Of a stretch of DNA of 64,000 nt, positions 25,266 through 34,041 are shown in pieces. The stretch is from Chitinophaga niabensis (lineage in GTDB: Bacteria; Bacteroidota; Bacteroidia; Chitinophagales; Chitinophagaceae). The DNA lies in NCBI GenBank assembly GCA_017849435.1, contig JAFIGY010000012.1, forward strand, positions 124,001 to 188,000, read 5' to 3'. The notes below the pieces were generated by a model. The model saw only the letters and a program-made list of their open reading frames with translations. It was not told the DNA's origin and made no database searches. Both the position numbers and the translations under genes were made by a program. Numbering within the stretch: position 1 is the first letter of the stretch; each line of letters starts with the position of its first letter.

Positions 25266-25299
25266 CGTAATTCGTCATTTGAAATTCGTAATTGATTTT
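25266..25299 (+). repeat. Dispersed ATTCGTAATTGA element, copy 3
   Basis: GTAATTCGTCATTTGAAATT followed by CGTAATTGATTTT runs directly into the ATG of the Prc/Tsp protease gene. Fourteen terminal bases (AATTCGTAATTGAT) match copy 2 in inverted orientation. Confidence 0.6.
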
Positions 25300-27432
25300 A
25301 TGAGGATAAAACTGAAAGTGATCATCCCGGTATTGTTGATCAGCATATCGGCCGGAATATTCGCATTTGCAAAGATTGGCGGGAAAGGTGTTCCTCCGGG
25401 AAGATATGAGGCGATCATGGCCCTCGTGGGACAAATTCTGAAAGAAGGGCATTATCAACCCAAACCTATAGATGATGCATTCTCGAAGGAAGTGTTCAAA
25501 AAATACCTGAAGAGCCTTGACGGGGAGAAGAAATTCTTCATGAAGAGCGATATCGAAGCTTTGAAGCCACTGGAAACCCATGTTGACGATGAGCTGAACG
25601 GCGCTCCCCTGGAGCTTTTTGCCAAAACCAACGAGATCATCCGCAAACGTATCACGGAAGCGGCTGCCATCTATCCCGCGATCCTGGACAAACCTTTCGA
25701 CTTTACCAAAGAAGAGAAGATCGTGATCGATCCGGAAACAACGGACTGGCCGGCGGACAATGCAGCTCGTACGGAAGCCTGGCGCAAAAGCCTGAAGTAC
25801 CGCACGCTTGAGAAATATGCCGAGCTGCTGGAACAACGGGATAAAGACAAGAATAACAAAACAGATGCTGCGCTGGAGATCGAAGCCCGGGCCAGGGTAA
25901 AGAAGATCTATGATCGCTATTTTGACCGGTTGAAGAACCGTTCCAGGGACGATGACCGTTTTTCCCAATATGTGAACGCCATCACCACCACTATGGACCC
26001 GCACACGGATTACATGCCGCCGGTAGAGAAACGCTCTTTCCAGGAACAGATGGCCGGCAAGTTCTTCGGGATCGGGGCACAGCTGAAGGAAGATGAAGGC
26101 CGTATCAAGATCGTAAGCATCGTACCGGGCAGCCCCAGCTGGAAGCAGGGGACGCTGAAGGTAGATGATGTGATCCTGAAAGTAGGCGAAGGCGCGAAAG
26201 AGCCGGTGGATGTTGGTGGTTATGCGGTGGAAGACGCCGTAACACTGATCCGCGGTAACAAAGGCACCGAAGTACGGCTCACCGTGAAGAGTGTGGACGG
26301 AACCACCAAAACAGTGTCCCTCACCCGCGATGAGATCAAGCTGGAAGAAACCTTTGCCAAATCAGGCATCATCAACAATGGTCAGCATAAAGTAGGATAT
26401 ATTTATCTGCCGGAGTTCTATGCGGACTTCAACGACCGCCAGGGCGCCTTTTCTTATGACGACGTAGCGGAAGAGATCAGGAAACTCAAAGCGGAAAAAG
26501 TAGACGGTATCATCCTCGACCTCCGTTTCAATGGCGGCGGCTCTTTGCCGGATGTGATCAAGATGGCCGGTCTCTTCATACCCGAAGGAACCATCGTACA
26601 GGTGCGTTCCCGCGGCGGTGAAGTACAACAGCAAAAAGATCGCGACAAGAGCGTACAGTATGACGGGCCGCTGGCTATCATGGTGAACGAGTTCAGCGCA
26701 TCCGCATCAGAGATCATGGCCGCAGCCATGCAGGATTATAAACGCGCCGTGATCATCGGCAGTCCTTCCACTTTCGGGAAAGGAACCGTGCAACGTCTGC
26801 TGGAGCTGGATAATTTTGTACGCAGCGACTACGGCGGCAGCCTCGGTGCGCTCAAACTGACCGTACAGAAATTCTATCGCGCCAGCGGCGGATCTACCCA
26901 GTTGAAAGGCGTAGAATCCGATGTGGTGCTGCCTTCACCTTATTATGAAGTAGGGGAACGGAAAGATGAAGACGCGCTGAAGTGGGACGTGGTCCCCAAA
27001 GCGGATTACGCCGTTTGGCAGGACCCTGTGGATGTGGCAACACTGAAGGCTAACAGCGCAAAGCGTATAGCCAACAATGAAGCATTTAAGATCATCAACG
27101 AGAATATCGCCACCCTGAAAAAACTGGATGCACAGAAGACGTACCCGCTGGATATTGCTTCTTACAAGGCTGATCAGAAGCGGAACACTGCAACGCTCAA
27201 ACGTTACGATGCGGTGAACGACAAGGTAAAAGACATCAACATTACCAGCCTGAAAGTAGACCTTGCCAAGATACAGGGCGATACCGTGAAGATCGCGCGT
27301 AATAAGGACTGGCTGAAGGCCCGTACCAAAGATCCTTACCTGAGTGAAGCTGTGAATGTGATGAACGATCTTATTATGCAGTCGTATCCGAAGTTGAAGA
27401 ATAACTACGGCGCGAATGTAAAAGATAAATAA
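25300..27432 (+). CDS. prc: Carboxy-terminal processing protease, S41 family (Prc/Tsp-like)
   Basis: A 710-residue periplasmic protease anchored or exported by an N-terminal hydrophobic segment (VIIPVLLISISAGIFAFA). The order is the one of E. coli Prc: a helical N-terminal domain, a PDZ domain (about 235-330: GIGAQLKEDEGRIKIVSIVPGSP), the S41 catalytic domain, and a C-terminal helical domain. By alignment to Prc the catalytic dyad is Ser468 in FSASASEI and Lys494 in STFGKG; conserved DLRFNGGGSL precedes it. It degrades or trims exported proteins at their C-termini. I chose ATG 25300 because it starts the signal anchor, and an AT-rich repeat element precedes it. Confidence 0.94.
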   Translation: MRIKLKVIIPVLLISISAGIFAFAKIGGKGVPPGRYEAIMALVGQILKEGHYQPKPIDDAFSKEVFKKYLKSLDGEKKFFMKSDIEALKPLETHVDDELNGAPLELFAKTNEIIRKRITEAAAIYPAILDKPFDFTKEEKIVIDPETTDWPADNAARTEAWRKSLKYRTLEKYAELLEQRDKDKNNKTDAALEIEARARVKKIYDRYFDRLKNRSRDDDRFSQYVNAITTTMDPHTDYMPPVEKRSFQEQMAGKFFGIGAQLKEDEGRIKIVSIVPGSPSWKQGTLKVDDVILKVGEGAKEPVDVGGYAVEDAVTLIRGNKGTEVRLTVKSVDGTTKTVSLTRDEIKLEETFAKSGIINNGQHKVGYIYLPEFYADFNDRQGAFSYDDVAEEIRKLKAEKVDGIILDLRFNGGGSLPDVIKMAGLFIPEGTIVQVRSRGGEVQQQKDRDKSVQYDGPLAIMVNEFSASASEIMAAAMQDYKRAVIIGSPSTFGKGTVQRLLELDNFVRSDYGGSLGALKLTVQKFYRASGGSTQLKGVESDVVLPSPYYEVGERKDEDALKWDVVPKADYAVWQDPVDVATLKANSAKRIANNEAFKIINENIATLKKLDAQKTYPLDIASYKADQKRNTATLKRYDAVNDKVKDINITSLKVDLAKIQGDTVKIARNKDWLKARTKDPYLSEAVNVMNDLIMQSYPKLKNNYGANVKDK

Positions 27433-27435
27433 AAG

Positions 27436-27467
27436 AAAAGGGTAAGACGAACATCTTACCCTTTTTT
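27436..27467. terminator. Bidirectional terminator between prc and oxyR
   Basis: GGGTAAGA at 27440-27447 pairs with TCTTACCC at 27454-27461, flanked by A-runs and six T. The oxyR stop codon lies inside the stem, so the two convergent genes share a very compact ending. Confidence 0.88.
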
Positions 27468-28409
27468 ATGCACTTCTATATCGATCACTTTCTTTGCTTT
27501 CTTCACTTTCATTTTCTCCGGAATACTGGCCAGTATTTCTTTTTTGAACGCTTCTATCACTGCCTGCTTGATAAAGTAGCGATGCGTAACGAGGCTGATC
27601 TCGCGTACCGGTTCCGGCGCCTTGAAGAAGCGGACCATGTTCATCTGCCGGGCGCTGAGGTCCTGGAGGGAAAGCTCCGGCAGTATTGTGTATCCTTCAT
27701 TCAATTCCACCATGCGCTTGAGAGTTTCCACACTGCCGGTATTGTATTCCAGGTTCTTGAATTCTCCCATGCTGAATTTATCCCGGCAGATATTGAGCAC
27801 CTGGTTACGCATGCAGTGGCCTTCATTCAGCAACCAGATATCTTTCGTATCCAAATCGTCCGGCAGGATCACTTTCTTGTCGAAAAGCTTGTTGCTTTTA
27901 GCGGCGAATATCACGAAGGTTTCATAAAAAAGCGGATGTTCTTCCAAATGTGTATTGTGCAGCGGAGTGGCCAGCAGCGCGCAATCCAGTTGTTCCTGCC
28001 TCAGTAGTTGAATGATCTGTTCCGTGGAGTATTCCCAGACTTCCAGTTTTACTTTCGGGTATTTCTTCATGAATGCCGTCAATACCCTTGGCAGAAGGTA
28101 AGGTGCAAGGGTGGGGATGATCCCTACTTTCAGGGTACCCTGCACTTCCTTCTTCTGATCCGCAATGATCTCCCGGATGCGGGCGTTCTCCTTCAGTATC
28201 ACCCGGGCCTGTGCGATAACGGCGGCCCCGATCTCCGTGGGAACTACCGGTAATTTGCTTCTGTCGAATATCTTTACACCCAGCTCATCTTCCAGTTTCT
28301 GTATCTGCATGCTGAGCGTGGGTTGTGTTACGAAACATTTTTCCGCCGCTGTTACAAAGCTTCTGTGGGTATCTACCGCTACTACATATTCGAGTTGTAC
28401 CGTGGTCAT
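27456..28409 (-). CDS. oxyR: Hydrogen-peroxide-responsive LysR-type activator OxyR
   Basis: A 317-residue LysR-type regulator. Residues 1-60 form the winged helix-turn-helix (SFVTAAEKCFVTQPTLSMQIQKLEDELGVKIFDR). The effector domain has the redox pair Cys199 and Cys208 in GHCMRNQVLNIC, at the same numbering and spacing as in E. coli OxyR; the disulphide between them is the peroxide switch. That makes the OxyR assignment better than a plain LysR call. Start is ATG 28409, with a GTG two codons earlier rejected. No catalase, ahpC or dps gene is adjacent, so its targets are elsewhere. Confidence 0.92.
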   Translation of the reverse strand: MTTVQLEYVVAVDTHRSFVTAAEKCFVTQPTLSMQIQKLEDELGVKIFDRSKLPVVPTEIGAAVIAQARVILKENARIREIIADQKKEVQGTLKVGIIPTLAPYLLPRVLTAFMKKYPKVKLEVWEYSTEQIIQLLRQEQLDCALLATPLHNTHLEEHPLFYETFVIFAAKSNKLFDKKVILPDDLDTKDIWLLNEGHCMRNQVLNICRDKFSMGEFKNLEYNTGSVETLKRMVELNEGYTILPELSLQDLSARQMNMVRFFKAPEPVREISLVTHRYFIKQAVIEAFKKEILASIPEKMKVKKAKKVIDIEVHKKG

Positions 28410-28504
28410 AATCACGCAAAATTAGCGATTAAATGAAGGAAATAGCAGCGTGTATCATTGGACCGGCAGGATGGGTGCGTAAAATGTGGATTAAAAAGCA
28501 CAGC

Positions 28505-28522
28505 GTGTTCGCAAACGAACAC
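28505..28522. promoter_or_regulatory. Palindrome upstream of the FtsX-type permease, possible operator
   Basis: GTGTTCG and CGAACAC are perfect inverted 7-mers around CAAA. It lies 115 bases before the permease ATG and 95 bases before the oxyR start, in a 227-base divergent gap with no other gene. The symmetry fits a dimeric repressor site; which protein binds is unknown. Confidence 0.45.
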
Positions 28523-28636
28523 CTGTCTTTCAAAACCGGACGATTTTAACCGGTCTTTCCTTTGTAAATAATTGATTAACAGTGTTGTTTGATCCGGCAT
28601 TTACTTTGGAGCACACTAAAAGCCTAAATTATCGAC

Positions 28637-31018
28637 ATGCTTAAAAACTATTTACGCCTCTCCTTCCGCAACCTGGCAAAACATAAAAAGCACGCGCTGA
28701 TCAACATCACCGGCCTTTCTATTGGCATGGCGGTAATGATCATTATCGGCTTGTGGATATACGATGAATTATCGTATAACCGGTCTTTCGAGCATTATGA
28801 CCGCATTGTGCAGATCATGCAGCATCAGACGTTTGATGGCAAGGTGGGTACACAGCGCGCTGTTCCTTATCCTTTAGGAGCGGAATTGAAAGACAAATAC
28901 GGAAGTGACTTCAAATACATTTCCATGAGTTCATGGTTTGGCGGGCATGTACTAATGGCGGGCGAGAACAAAGTGTTACAGAGCGGCGCCTACATGGAAC
29001 CTTCCTTCCCGGAGATGTTCTCGCTGAAAATGCTCAAAGGTACGCGGGACGGACTGCAGGACCCGCATTCGATCCTGCTGTCAGAAACGGCTGCAAAGGC
29101 CTGTTTCGGTGGGGATGATCCAATGGGCAGGCTCATCCGGATCGACAATAAATTTGATGTGAAAGTAACGGGTGTTTATAAAGACCTGCCGGATAATTCC
29201 GATTTCGAGTCACTGTCTTTCATCTCATCGTGGAAGATGTATATCGATGCAAGAATTGCGGAAGAAGGGATCAATGCCTGGCGGAGCAATGCTTTCCAGG
29301 CTTATGCCATGCTGGCGGACCATGCGGATGTGAACAAAGTATCCGCGAAGATCAGAGACGTGAAGCTTTCTAAAATAACGCCGGTGGAGCGGCCGCTCAA
29401 ACCGGCAGTATTCGTGTACCCGATGAGCAAATGGCACCTCTACAACGAATGGAAGGATGGTGTGAATGTTGGCGGCCGAATCAAATACGTGTGGTTATTC
29501 GGTATTATCGGCGTATTTGTGCTGCTGCTTGCCTGCATCAATTTCATGAACCTTAGTACCGCCCGTTCTGAAAAGCGCGCAAGGGAAGTGGGTATCCGCA
29601 AGGCGGTGGGTTCCCTGCATCAGCAGCTGATCCTGCAGTTCTTCATTGAATCTTTCGTGATGGCCGCTTTGGCTTTTCTGTTGGCGATCCTTCTTGTGCA
29701 GGTGGCATTGCCATTCTTTAATGGTATGGCGGATAAGAAGATGGCTATTTTATGGGGGAATCCCGTTTTCTGGCTGCTGGGCATCGTATTCAGTCTTGTT
29801 ACGGGGTTCATCGCGGGAAGCTATCCTGCATTTTACCTGTCTTCTTTCCAGCCTGTGAAAGTATTGAAAGGTACATTCAAAGCCGGGCGGCTGGCGGCTA
29901 TTCCCCGGAAAGCACTGGTGGTGATGCAGTTCACGGTCTCTGTGATCCTGATCATCGGCACAGTAGTGGTTTTCCGGCAGATACGTTATGCGCAGGAACG
30001 TCCTATGGGATATGATCAGAACGGGTTGATACTGATGCGGGTTACCCAGGAGGGATTGTATAAACATTATGATGCACTGCGGGATGAAATGCTTCGGACG
30101 GGTGTAGTGGCTGAGATGTCGCAATCATCCAGTGCTCCCATCAATCTTACGGCTATTAATAATGGATATGATTGGGAAGGGAAACCGGCGGATATAATGG
30201 GTAACCTGGGCACCGTAGCCGTTTCTCACGACTTCGGAAAATCTATGGGATGGCAGTTCAGGGAAGGACGTGATTTTTCCCGTGAATATGCCACTGACTC
30301 CTCGGCCGTTATCCTCAACGAAGCCGCCGCCAAATTCATGGGCCTGAAAAACCCCGTCGGCAAGATCCTCCGCTGCGACGGCCGTCCCTATCATATCATC
30401 GGCGTGGTGAAAGACATGGTCGCGGAATCGCCTTATAACCCCGTGTTCAGAACAGTATATATGCTGGATTACGGATGGGAAGCTTTCCTGAACATCCGTA
30501 TTGCGCCCACAGCCAGCACGACGGTTGCATTGGAAAAAATCGAAAAGGTGATGAAGAAATATGATCCTTCCGCTCCCTTCGATTACCGCTTTGTGGACAA
30601 GCTGTATGCGGACAAATTCGGGAATGAGCAAAAGGTAGGGAAGCTGGCCGGCAGCTTCGCCATCCTCGCTATTTTCATCAGCTGCCTCGGGCTCTTTGGC
30701 ATGGCCTCCTTTGTGGCGGAACAACGCACCAAGGAGATCGGTATCCGGAAGGTATTGGGTGCGTCCGTGTTGCATCTGTGGGGTATGCTGTCAAGAGAAT
30801 TTGTGCTGTTGGTGCTGATCTCCTGCGCGATTGCGATACCGTTGGCGGGGTATTTCCTTCAACGGTGGCTGGAGAATTATGAATACCATACGGAAGTGGC
30901 CTGGTGGATCTACCTGGCGGCAGGCACCGGTGCATTGCTGATCACCTTGTGCACGGTGAGTTACCAATCCATTAGAGCAGCGCTCCTGAACCCTGTCAGA
31001 AGCCTGCGTTCAGAATAA
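28637..31018 (+). CDS. ABC transporter permease, FtsX/MacB-like with two FtsX domains
   Basis: A 793-residue inner-membrane protein. The order is: membrane segment at 20-42 (NITGLSIGMAVMIIIGLWIYD), a large periplasmic MacB-type core domain, FtsX domain 1 (about 285-405), a second periplasmic domain, and FtsX domain 2 (about 670-790). The two coupling-helix motifs are REVGIRKAVGS and KEIGIRKVLGA. Such two-module permeases are expanded in Bacteroidota and are thought to export peptides or drugs, or to transmit force across the envelope, using a separate ATPase; none is encoded here. A palindromic site precedes the gene. Confidence 0.92.
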   Translation: MLKNYLRLSFRNLAKHKKHALINITGLSIGMAVMIIIGLWIYDELSYNRSFEHYDRIVQIMQHQTFDGKVGTQRAVPYPLGAELKDKYGSDFKYISMSSWFGGHVLMAGENKVLQSGAYMEPSFPEMFSLKMLKGTRDGLQDPHSILLSETAAKACFGGDDPMGRLIRIDNKFDVKVTGVYKDLPDNSDFESLSFISSWKMYIDARIAEEGINAWRSNAFQAYAMLADHADVNKVSAKIRDVKLSKITPVERPLKPAVFVYPMSKWHLYNEWKDGVNVGGRIKYVWLFGIIGVFVLLLACINFMNLSTARSEKRAREVGIRKAVGSLHQQLILQFFIESFVMAALAFLLAILLVQVALPFFNGMADKKMAILWGNPVFWLLGIVFSLVTGFIAGSYPAFYLSSFQPVKVLKGTFKAGRLAAIPRKALVVMQFTVSVILIIGTVVVFRQIRYAQERPMGYDQNGLILMRVTQEGLYKHYDALRDEMLRTGVVAEMSQSSSAPINLTAINNGYDWEGKPADIMGNLGTVAVSHDFGKSMGWQFREGRDFSREYATDSSAVILNEAAAKFMGLKNPVGKILRCDGRPYHIIGVVKDMVAESPYNPVFRTVYMLDYGWEAFLNIRIAPTASTTVALEKIEKVMKKYDPSAPFDYRFVDKLYADKFGNEQKVGKLAGSFAILAIFISCLGLFGMASFVAEQRTKEIGIRKVLGASVLHLWGMLSREFVLLVLISCAIAIPLAGYFLQRWLENYEYHTEVAWWIYLAAGTGALLITLCTVSYQSIRAALLNPVRSLRSE

Positions 31019-31020
31019 AA

Positions 31021-31055
31021 ACAAAGGGCCGCTCTGTCTAAGGGCGGCCCTTTGT
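31021..31055. terminator. Hairpin between convergent genes, probable terminator
   Basis: ACAAAGGGCCGC at 31021-31032 pairs with GCGGCCCTTTGT at 31044-31055 over 12 bp. No long T-run follows the stem, so its efficiency on either strand is uncertain. Confidence 0.7.
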
Positions 31056-31070
31056 ACTATAAAGAATCTT

Positions 31071-32291
31071 TTAGAATACCCTGTACCGGTACTTGATCTT
31101 GTCAACATTCAGCATCAATTCCCTCATGTTGATGGAAGATTGTATTTCCTGTACGGCTTCGTTCTTCAGGTTACGGAATTCCGCCTGTTTGGCCTCAACG
31201 ATGCCTTTATCGGTTAAACCGTTATCCTGTGCGAGCCGCAGGGAATGGTTCACTTTGTTGTAATAGGAGTCCAGCAGACTGAAATACTCGTTGTACAGGT
31301 TCTCGAACCGTTTTACCTGCAGCACGAGGTCTTCCAGCTGGTTATTCGCTTCCTTCAGGTTCGGGTTATCTTTCAGAAGGGTTTCGTAATCAATTTTCCG
31401 GCCCTTCGTGTATTTCTCTTCAAGTTTCTGGAAGAAATCCACCACTTTCTCTTTCCGGAAATCGATAAAATAATCATTCAGCGATTCTGCAATGGTTTTG
31501 TTTCCCCGTGGCGGCAGCGGCATTTTCAAAACGGTAGCGGTAAACTTGAGGTGATCGTACATATTGTCCTGCAACAGGGAAAGCTGATCCTTGTTGAAGT
31601 TCAGCCCGAACTCGAACTTCTGGTTCGCATCGTTCAGGGCGGTATAGTAGATCACGTATTTGTTCAGTTCCTTTTCGAAATCCTGTAACAGCTTATGATT
31701 GATTGCCTTATTGCTCTGGCTCACACTGTGCAGGAAGTTCATCACAGAACTGGCGATGGCCAGCGGTGGCGTGAGGGAGGTGAAGCTTTTGAAGATCGGG
31801 CTGTTGATGATGGATTTGGTAGATTCCACCAGTTTGGTGTTCCGTTCGTTCTTGTCTGATTTCCCCTTGAGAATGATCTTTTCCACGAGTTCCACCACGC
31901 GGTCACTCAACGAGAAGCCGAGTTCCTTGCTTTCAGGGTTGTTAAGCGAGGTGATGAAAACATCGAGGTTGCTGGTAGTGGTCCTCGACTTGAGGTCGAT
32001 GATCTTTTTGTTCAGCAGATAGTAGGTTTCGGATGCCTGGATCAGGTTATTCTTGATCAGATCGTACTTCGTGATATTGTCAAATTCCCTGCCGAGGGAT
32101 AATTGTTCGATCGCTTTCGCATTCTGTTTATCACTGTCCGTTACTTTTTGAAGTTCGTCCAGGATCTTTTTGATAGTCGTGTCAGCCGTACGCACCTGCG
32201 GAGGCTTGATCTCCGGGTCCTGCGCACTGGCTGTCATCATCATAAAGCCTGTCACCCAAAATGGCATCATCCATCTGAATAGCTTGAGCAT
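31071..32291 (-). CDS. Secreted helical protein of unknown function
   Basis: A 406-residue protein that I do not recognise. A signal peptide (residues about 1-24, ending MMMTASAQ) is followed by an almost entirely helical, Lys/Leu/Asn-rich chain with several stretches of coiled-coil character (about 40-115, 270-310 and 330-385) and no Cys in the mature part. One more hydrophobic stretch near 175-190 (FTSLTPPLAIASSVMNFL) could be buried or membrane-associated. There are no enzyme motifs. It is monocistronic: convergent with the permease and divergent from the glycosyltransferase. Confidence 0.7.
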   Translation of the reverse strand: MLKLFRWMMPFWVTGFMMMTASAQDPEIKPPQVRTADTTIKKILDELQKVTDSDKQNAKAIEQLSLGREFDNITKYDLIKNNLIQASETYYLLNKKIIDLKSRTTTSNLDVFITSLNNPESKELGFSLSDRVVELVEKIILKGKSDKNERNTKLVESTKSIINSPIFKSFTSLTPPLAIASSVMNFLHSVSQSNKAINHKLLQDFEKELNKYVIYYTALNDANQKFEFGLNFNKDQLSLLQDNMYDHLKFTATVLKMPLPPRGNKTIAESLNDYFIDFRKEKVVDFFQKLEEKYTKGRKIDYETLLKDNPNLKEANNQLEDLVLQVKRFENLYNEYFSLLDSYYNKVNHSLRLAQDNGLTDKGIVEAKQAEFRNLKNEAVQEIQSSINMRELMLNVDKIKYRYRVF

Positions 32292-32431
32292 GCTTGATTG
32301 TCCTTTTATGTTAAGAAAACCTTTAGAAAATATAATGCCAAAAAAGTATCAAGAGACAAAGATAACAAATAATTCTACTGCATAAAAGTAAGAATTGTAA
32401 AAGGCTCTCAGACATTAAAGGAGTATTTTTA

Positions 32432-32439
32432 TACCTTTG
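32432..32439 (+). promoter_or_regulatory. -7 box of the glycosyltransferase gene
   Basis: TACCTTTG matches TAnnTTTG exactly and lies 22 bases before ATG 32462. A clear -33 box at standard spacing was not found. Confidence 0.55.
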
Positions 32440-32461
32440 CAGCCTAAAGTACCCTTTATTC

Positions 32462-33199
32462 ATGCTGAATAACAAAAAGGTAGTGGTCGTATTACCTGCT
32501 TATAATGCTGCTTTAACGCTGGAAAAAACCTATCTCGAAATACCGATGGATGTGGTGGATGAAGTGGTGCTGGTAGACGATGCGAGCAAAGACGATACCG
32601 TGGGAGTGGGCCGGAAGCTCGGGATCAGGCATATTATCCGGCATGATGCCAACAAAGGCTATGGCGGCAATCAGAAATCCTGCTATAACAAGGCCCTCGA
32701 ACTGGGTGCGGACATTGTGATCATGGTACATCCTGATTATCAATATACACCAAAGCTGATCCTCGCTATGAGCAGTATCATCGCCAATGATGTGTACCCC
32801 GTGGTACTCGGCTCGCGGATCCTTGGTAAAGGCGCGCTGAAGGGAGGGATGCCCTTGTATAAATACATCTTCAACCGTTTCCTGACCCTTTCCCAGAATG
32901 TGCTCATCGGTCAGAAACTCAGTGAATATCATACCGGCTACCGCGCATTTTCCGCGGACGTTTTGCGCAATATCAAATACATGGCCAATAGCGATGATTT
33001 CATCTTTGACAATGAGATGATATCGCAGATATTCATGAAAGGATATGATATTGCGGAAGTGACTTGTCCCACCAAATACTTCGAAGAAGCTTCCAGCATC
33101 AATTTCAAGCGCAGTAGCGTATACGGACTGGGTGTATTGCGGGTTTCCCTGCAGCACCGCTTGCAGAAATGGGGTTGGATCAAGGCAAAAATCTATTAA
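32462..33199 (+). CDS. Family 2 glycosyltransferase (dolichol-phosphate mannosyltransferase-like)
   Basis: A 245-residue GT-A enzyme. VVVVLPAYNAALTLEKTYLEIP at the N-terminus, VLVDDASKDDT near residue 36 and KGYGGNQKSCYNKALELGADIVIMVHPDYQY near 65-95 are the nucleotide- and metal-binding motifs of the DPM1/Ppm1-like group. There are no membrane helices, unlike the longer family members. It probably transfers a sugar from a nucleotide donor to a polyprenyl phosphate or a polysaccharide. The downstream methyltransferase gene follows after 2 bases, suggesting joint expression, but their pathway is not clear. Confidence 0.88.
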   Translation: MLNNKKVVVVLPAYNAALTLEKTYLEIPMDVVDEVVLVDDASKDDTVGVGRKLGIRHIIRHDANKGYGGNQKSCYNKALELGADIVIMVHPDYQYTPKLILAMSSIIANDVYPVVLGSRILGKGALKGGMPLYKYIFNRFLTLSQNVLIGQKLSEYHTGYRAFSADVLRNIKYMANSDDFIFDNEMISQIFMKGYDIAEVTCPTKYFEEASSINFKRSSVYGLGVLRVSLQHRLQKWGWIKAKIY

Positions 33200-33201
33200 T
33201 C

Positions 33202-33993
33202 GTGAGTTTCGGGCATCAGGCGGCATTGGCGAAAAAGTTCATCCGGTATTATTTCACGGCCGGCAACCGGCATGATGTGCATTCGCCGTTTGTGTACGCG
33301 TTGCTGGAGGAGGTGCTGAACAGGCGGGAGGCGCTGCCTGCGTATGCACCGGTGGAAGCCTTGCGCAAACAACTGTTGCAAAGCGATGAGGTGCTGGAGG
33401 TGACCGACCTGGGGGCGGGGTCGCTGATGAGTGCTACGAACAGGCGGAGGGTGAAGGATATTGTACGTCACGCTGCAAAGCCACCGAAGTTCGGCCAGTT
33501 GTTTTACCGGCTTGTCCGATACCTTAATGCTGCTACCGTACTGGAACTCGGCACGTCGATGGGCCTTTCCACAGCTTATATGGCCTCTGCCGGCGCTGCT
33601 GTGCATACCATAGAAGGATGTCCCAATATTGCAGAACGGGCGGCGAAGAATTTTGCTTCCCTCGGATTGCAGAACATTCATCCATACACCGGTAATTTTG
33701 ATACGGTACTCCCCGGTATCCTGAACAGCATACCGGCCCCCGATCTTGTTTACATTGACGGGAACCATCGGGAGGAACCCACCGTGCAGTATTTCCACGA
33801 ATGTTTGAAAAAGATCAACACGTCCGCAGTACTCATTTTTGATGATGTTCACTGGACGGAAGGTATGGAACGCGCCTGGGAAACCATCAAGGCACATCCT
33901 TCCGTTACGCTCAGCATTGATCTCTTCTTTATCGGGCTGGTGTTTTTCCGTCCGGAATTCAAAGAGAAACAGCATTTTGTCCTGAAATTCTGA
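33202..33993 (+). CDS. Class I SAM-dependent methyltransferase
   Basis: A 263-residue methyltransferase. After the N-terminal KKFIRYYFTAGNRHDVHSPFVYALLEEV, a signature of this Bacteroidota group, the Rossmann domain has VLELGTSMGLSTAYMA (motif I), an acidic TIEG, and DLVYIDGNHREEPTVQYF, as in O-methyltransferases of the catechol type. The start is uncertain: I use GTG 33202, which lies 2 bases after the glycosyltransferase stop and gives the expected 10-residue lead. An ATG at 33169 would overlap that gene and add 11 residues. Substrate unknown. Confidence 0.82.
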   Translation: MSFGHQAALAKKFIRYYFTAGNRHDVHSPFVYALLEEVLNRREALPAYAPVEALRKQLLQSDEVLEVTDLGAGSLMSATNRRRVKDIVRHAAKPPKFGQLFYRLVRYLNAATVLELGTSMGLSTAYMASAGAAVHTIEGCPNIAERAAKNFASLGLQNIHPYTGNFDTVLPGILNSIPAPDLVYIDGNHREEPTVQYFHECLKKINTSAVLIFDDVHWTEGMERAWETIKAHPSVTLSIDLFFIGLVFFRPEFKEKQHFVLKF

Positions 33994-34011
33994 TATACTA
34001 TTTATATTTAA

Positions 34012-34019
34012 TATATTTG
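34012..34019 (+). promoter_or_regulatory. -7 box of the following secreted-protein gene
   Basis: TATATTTG fits TAnnTTTG and lies 22 bases before ATG 34042. It places the alternative ATG at 34027 almost at the transcript start and so favours 34042. Confidence 0.5.
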
Positions 34020-34041
34020 CGATGGAATGATCCCTCGCCCT

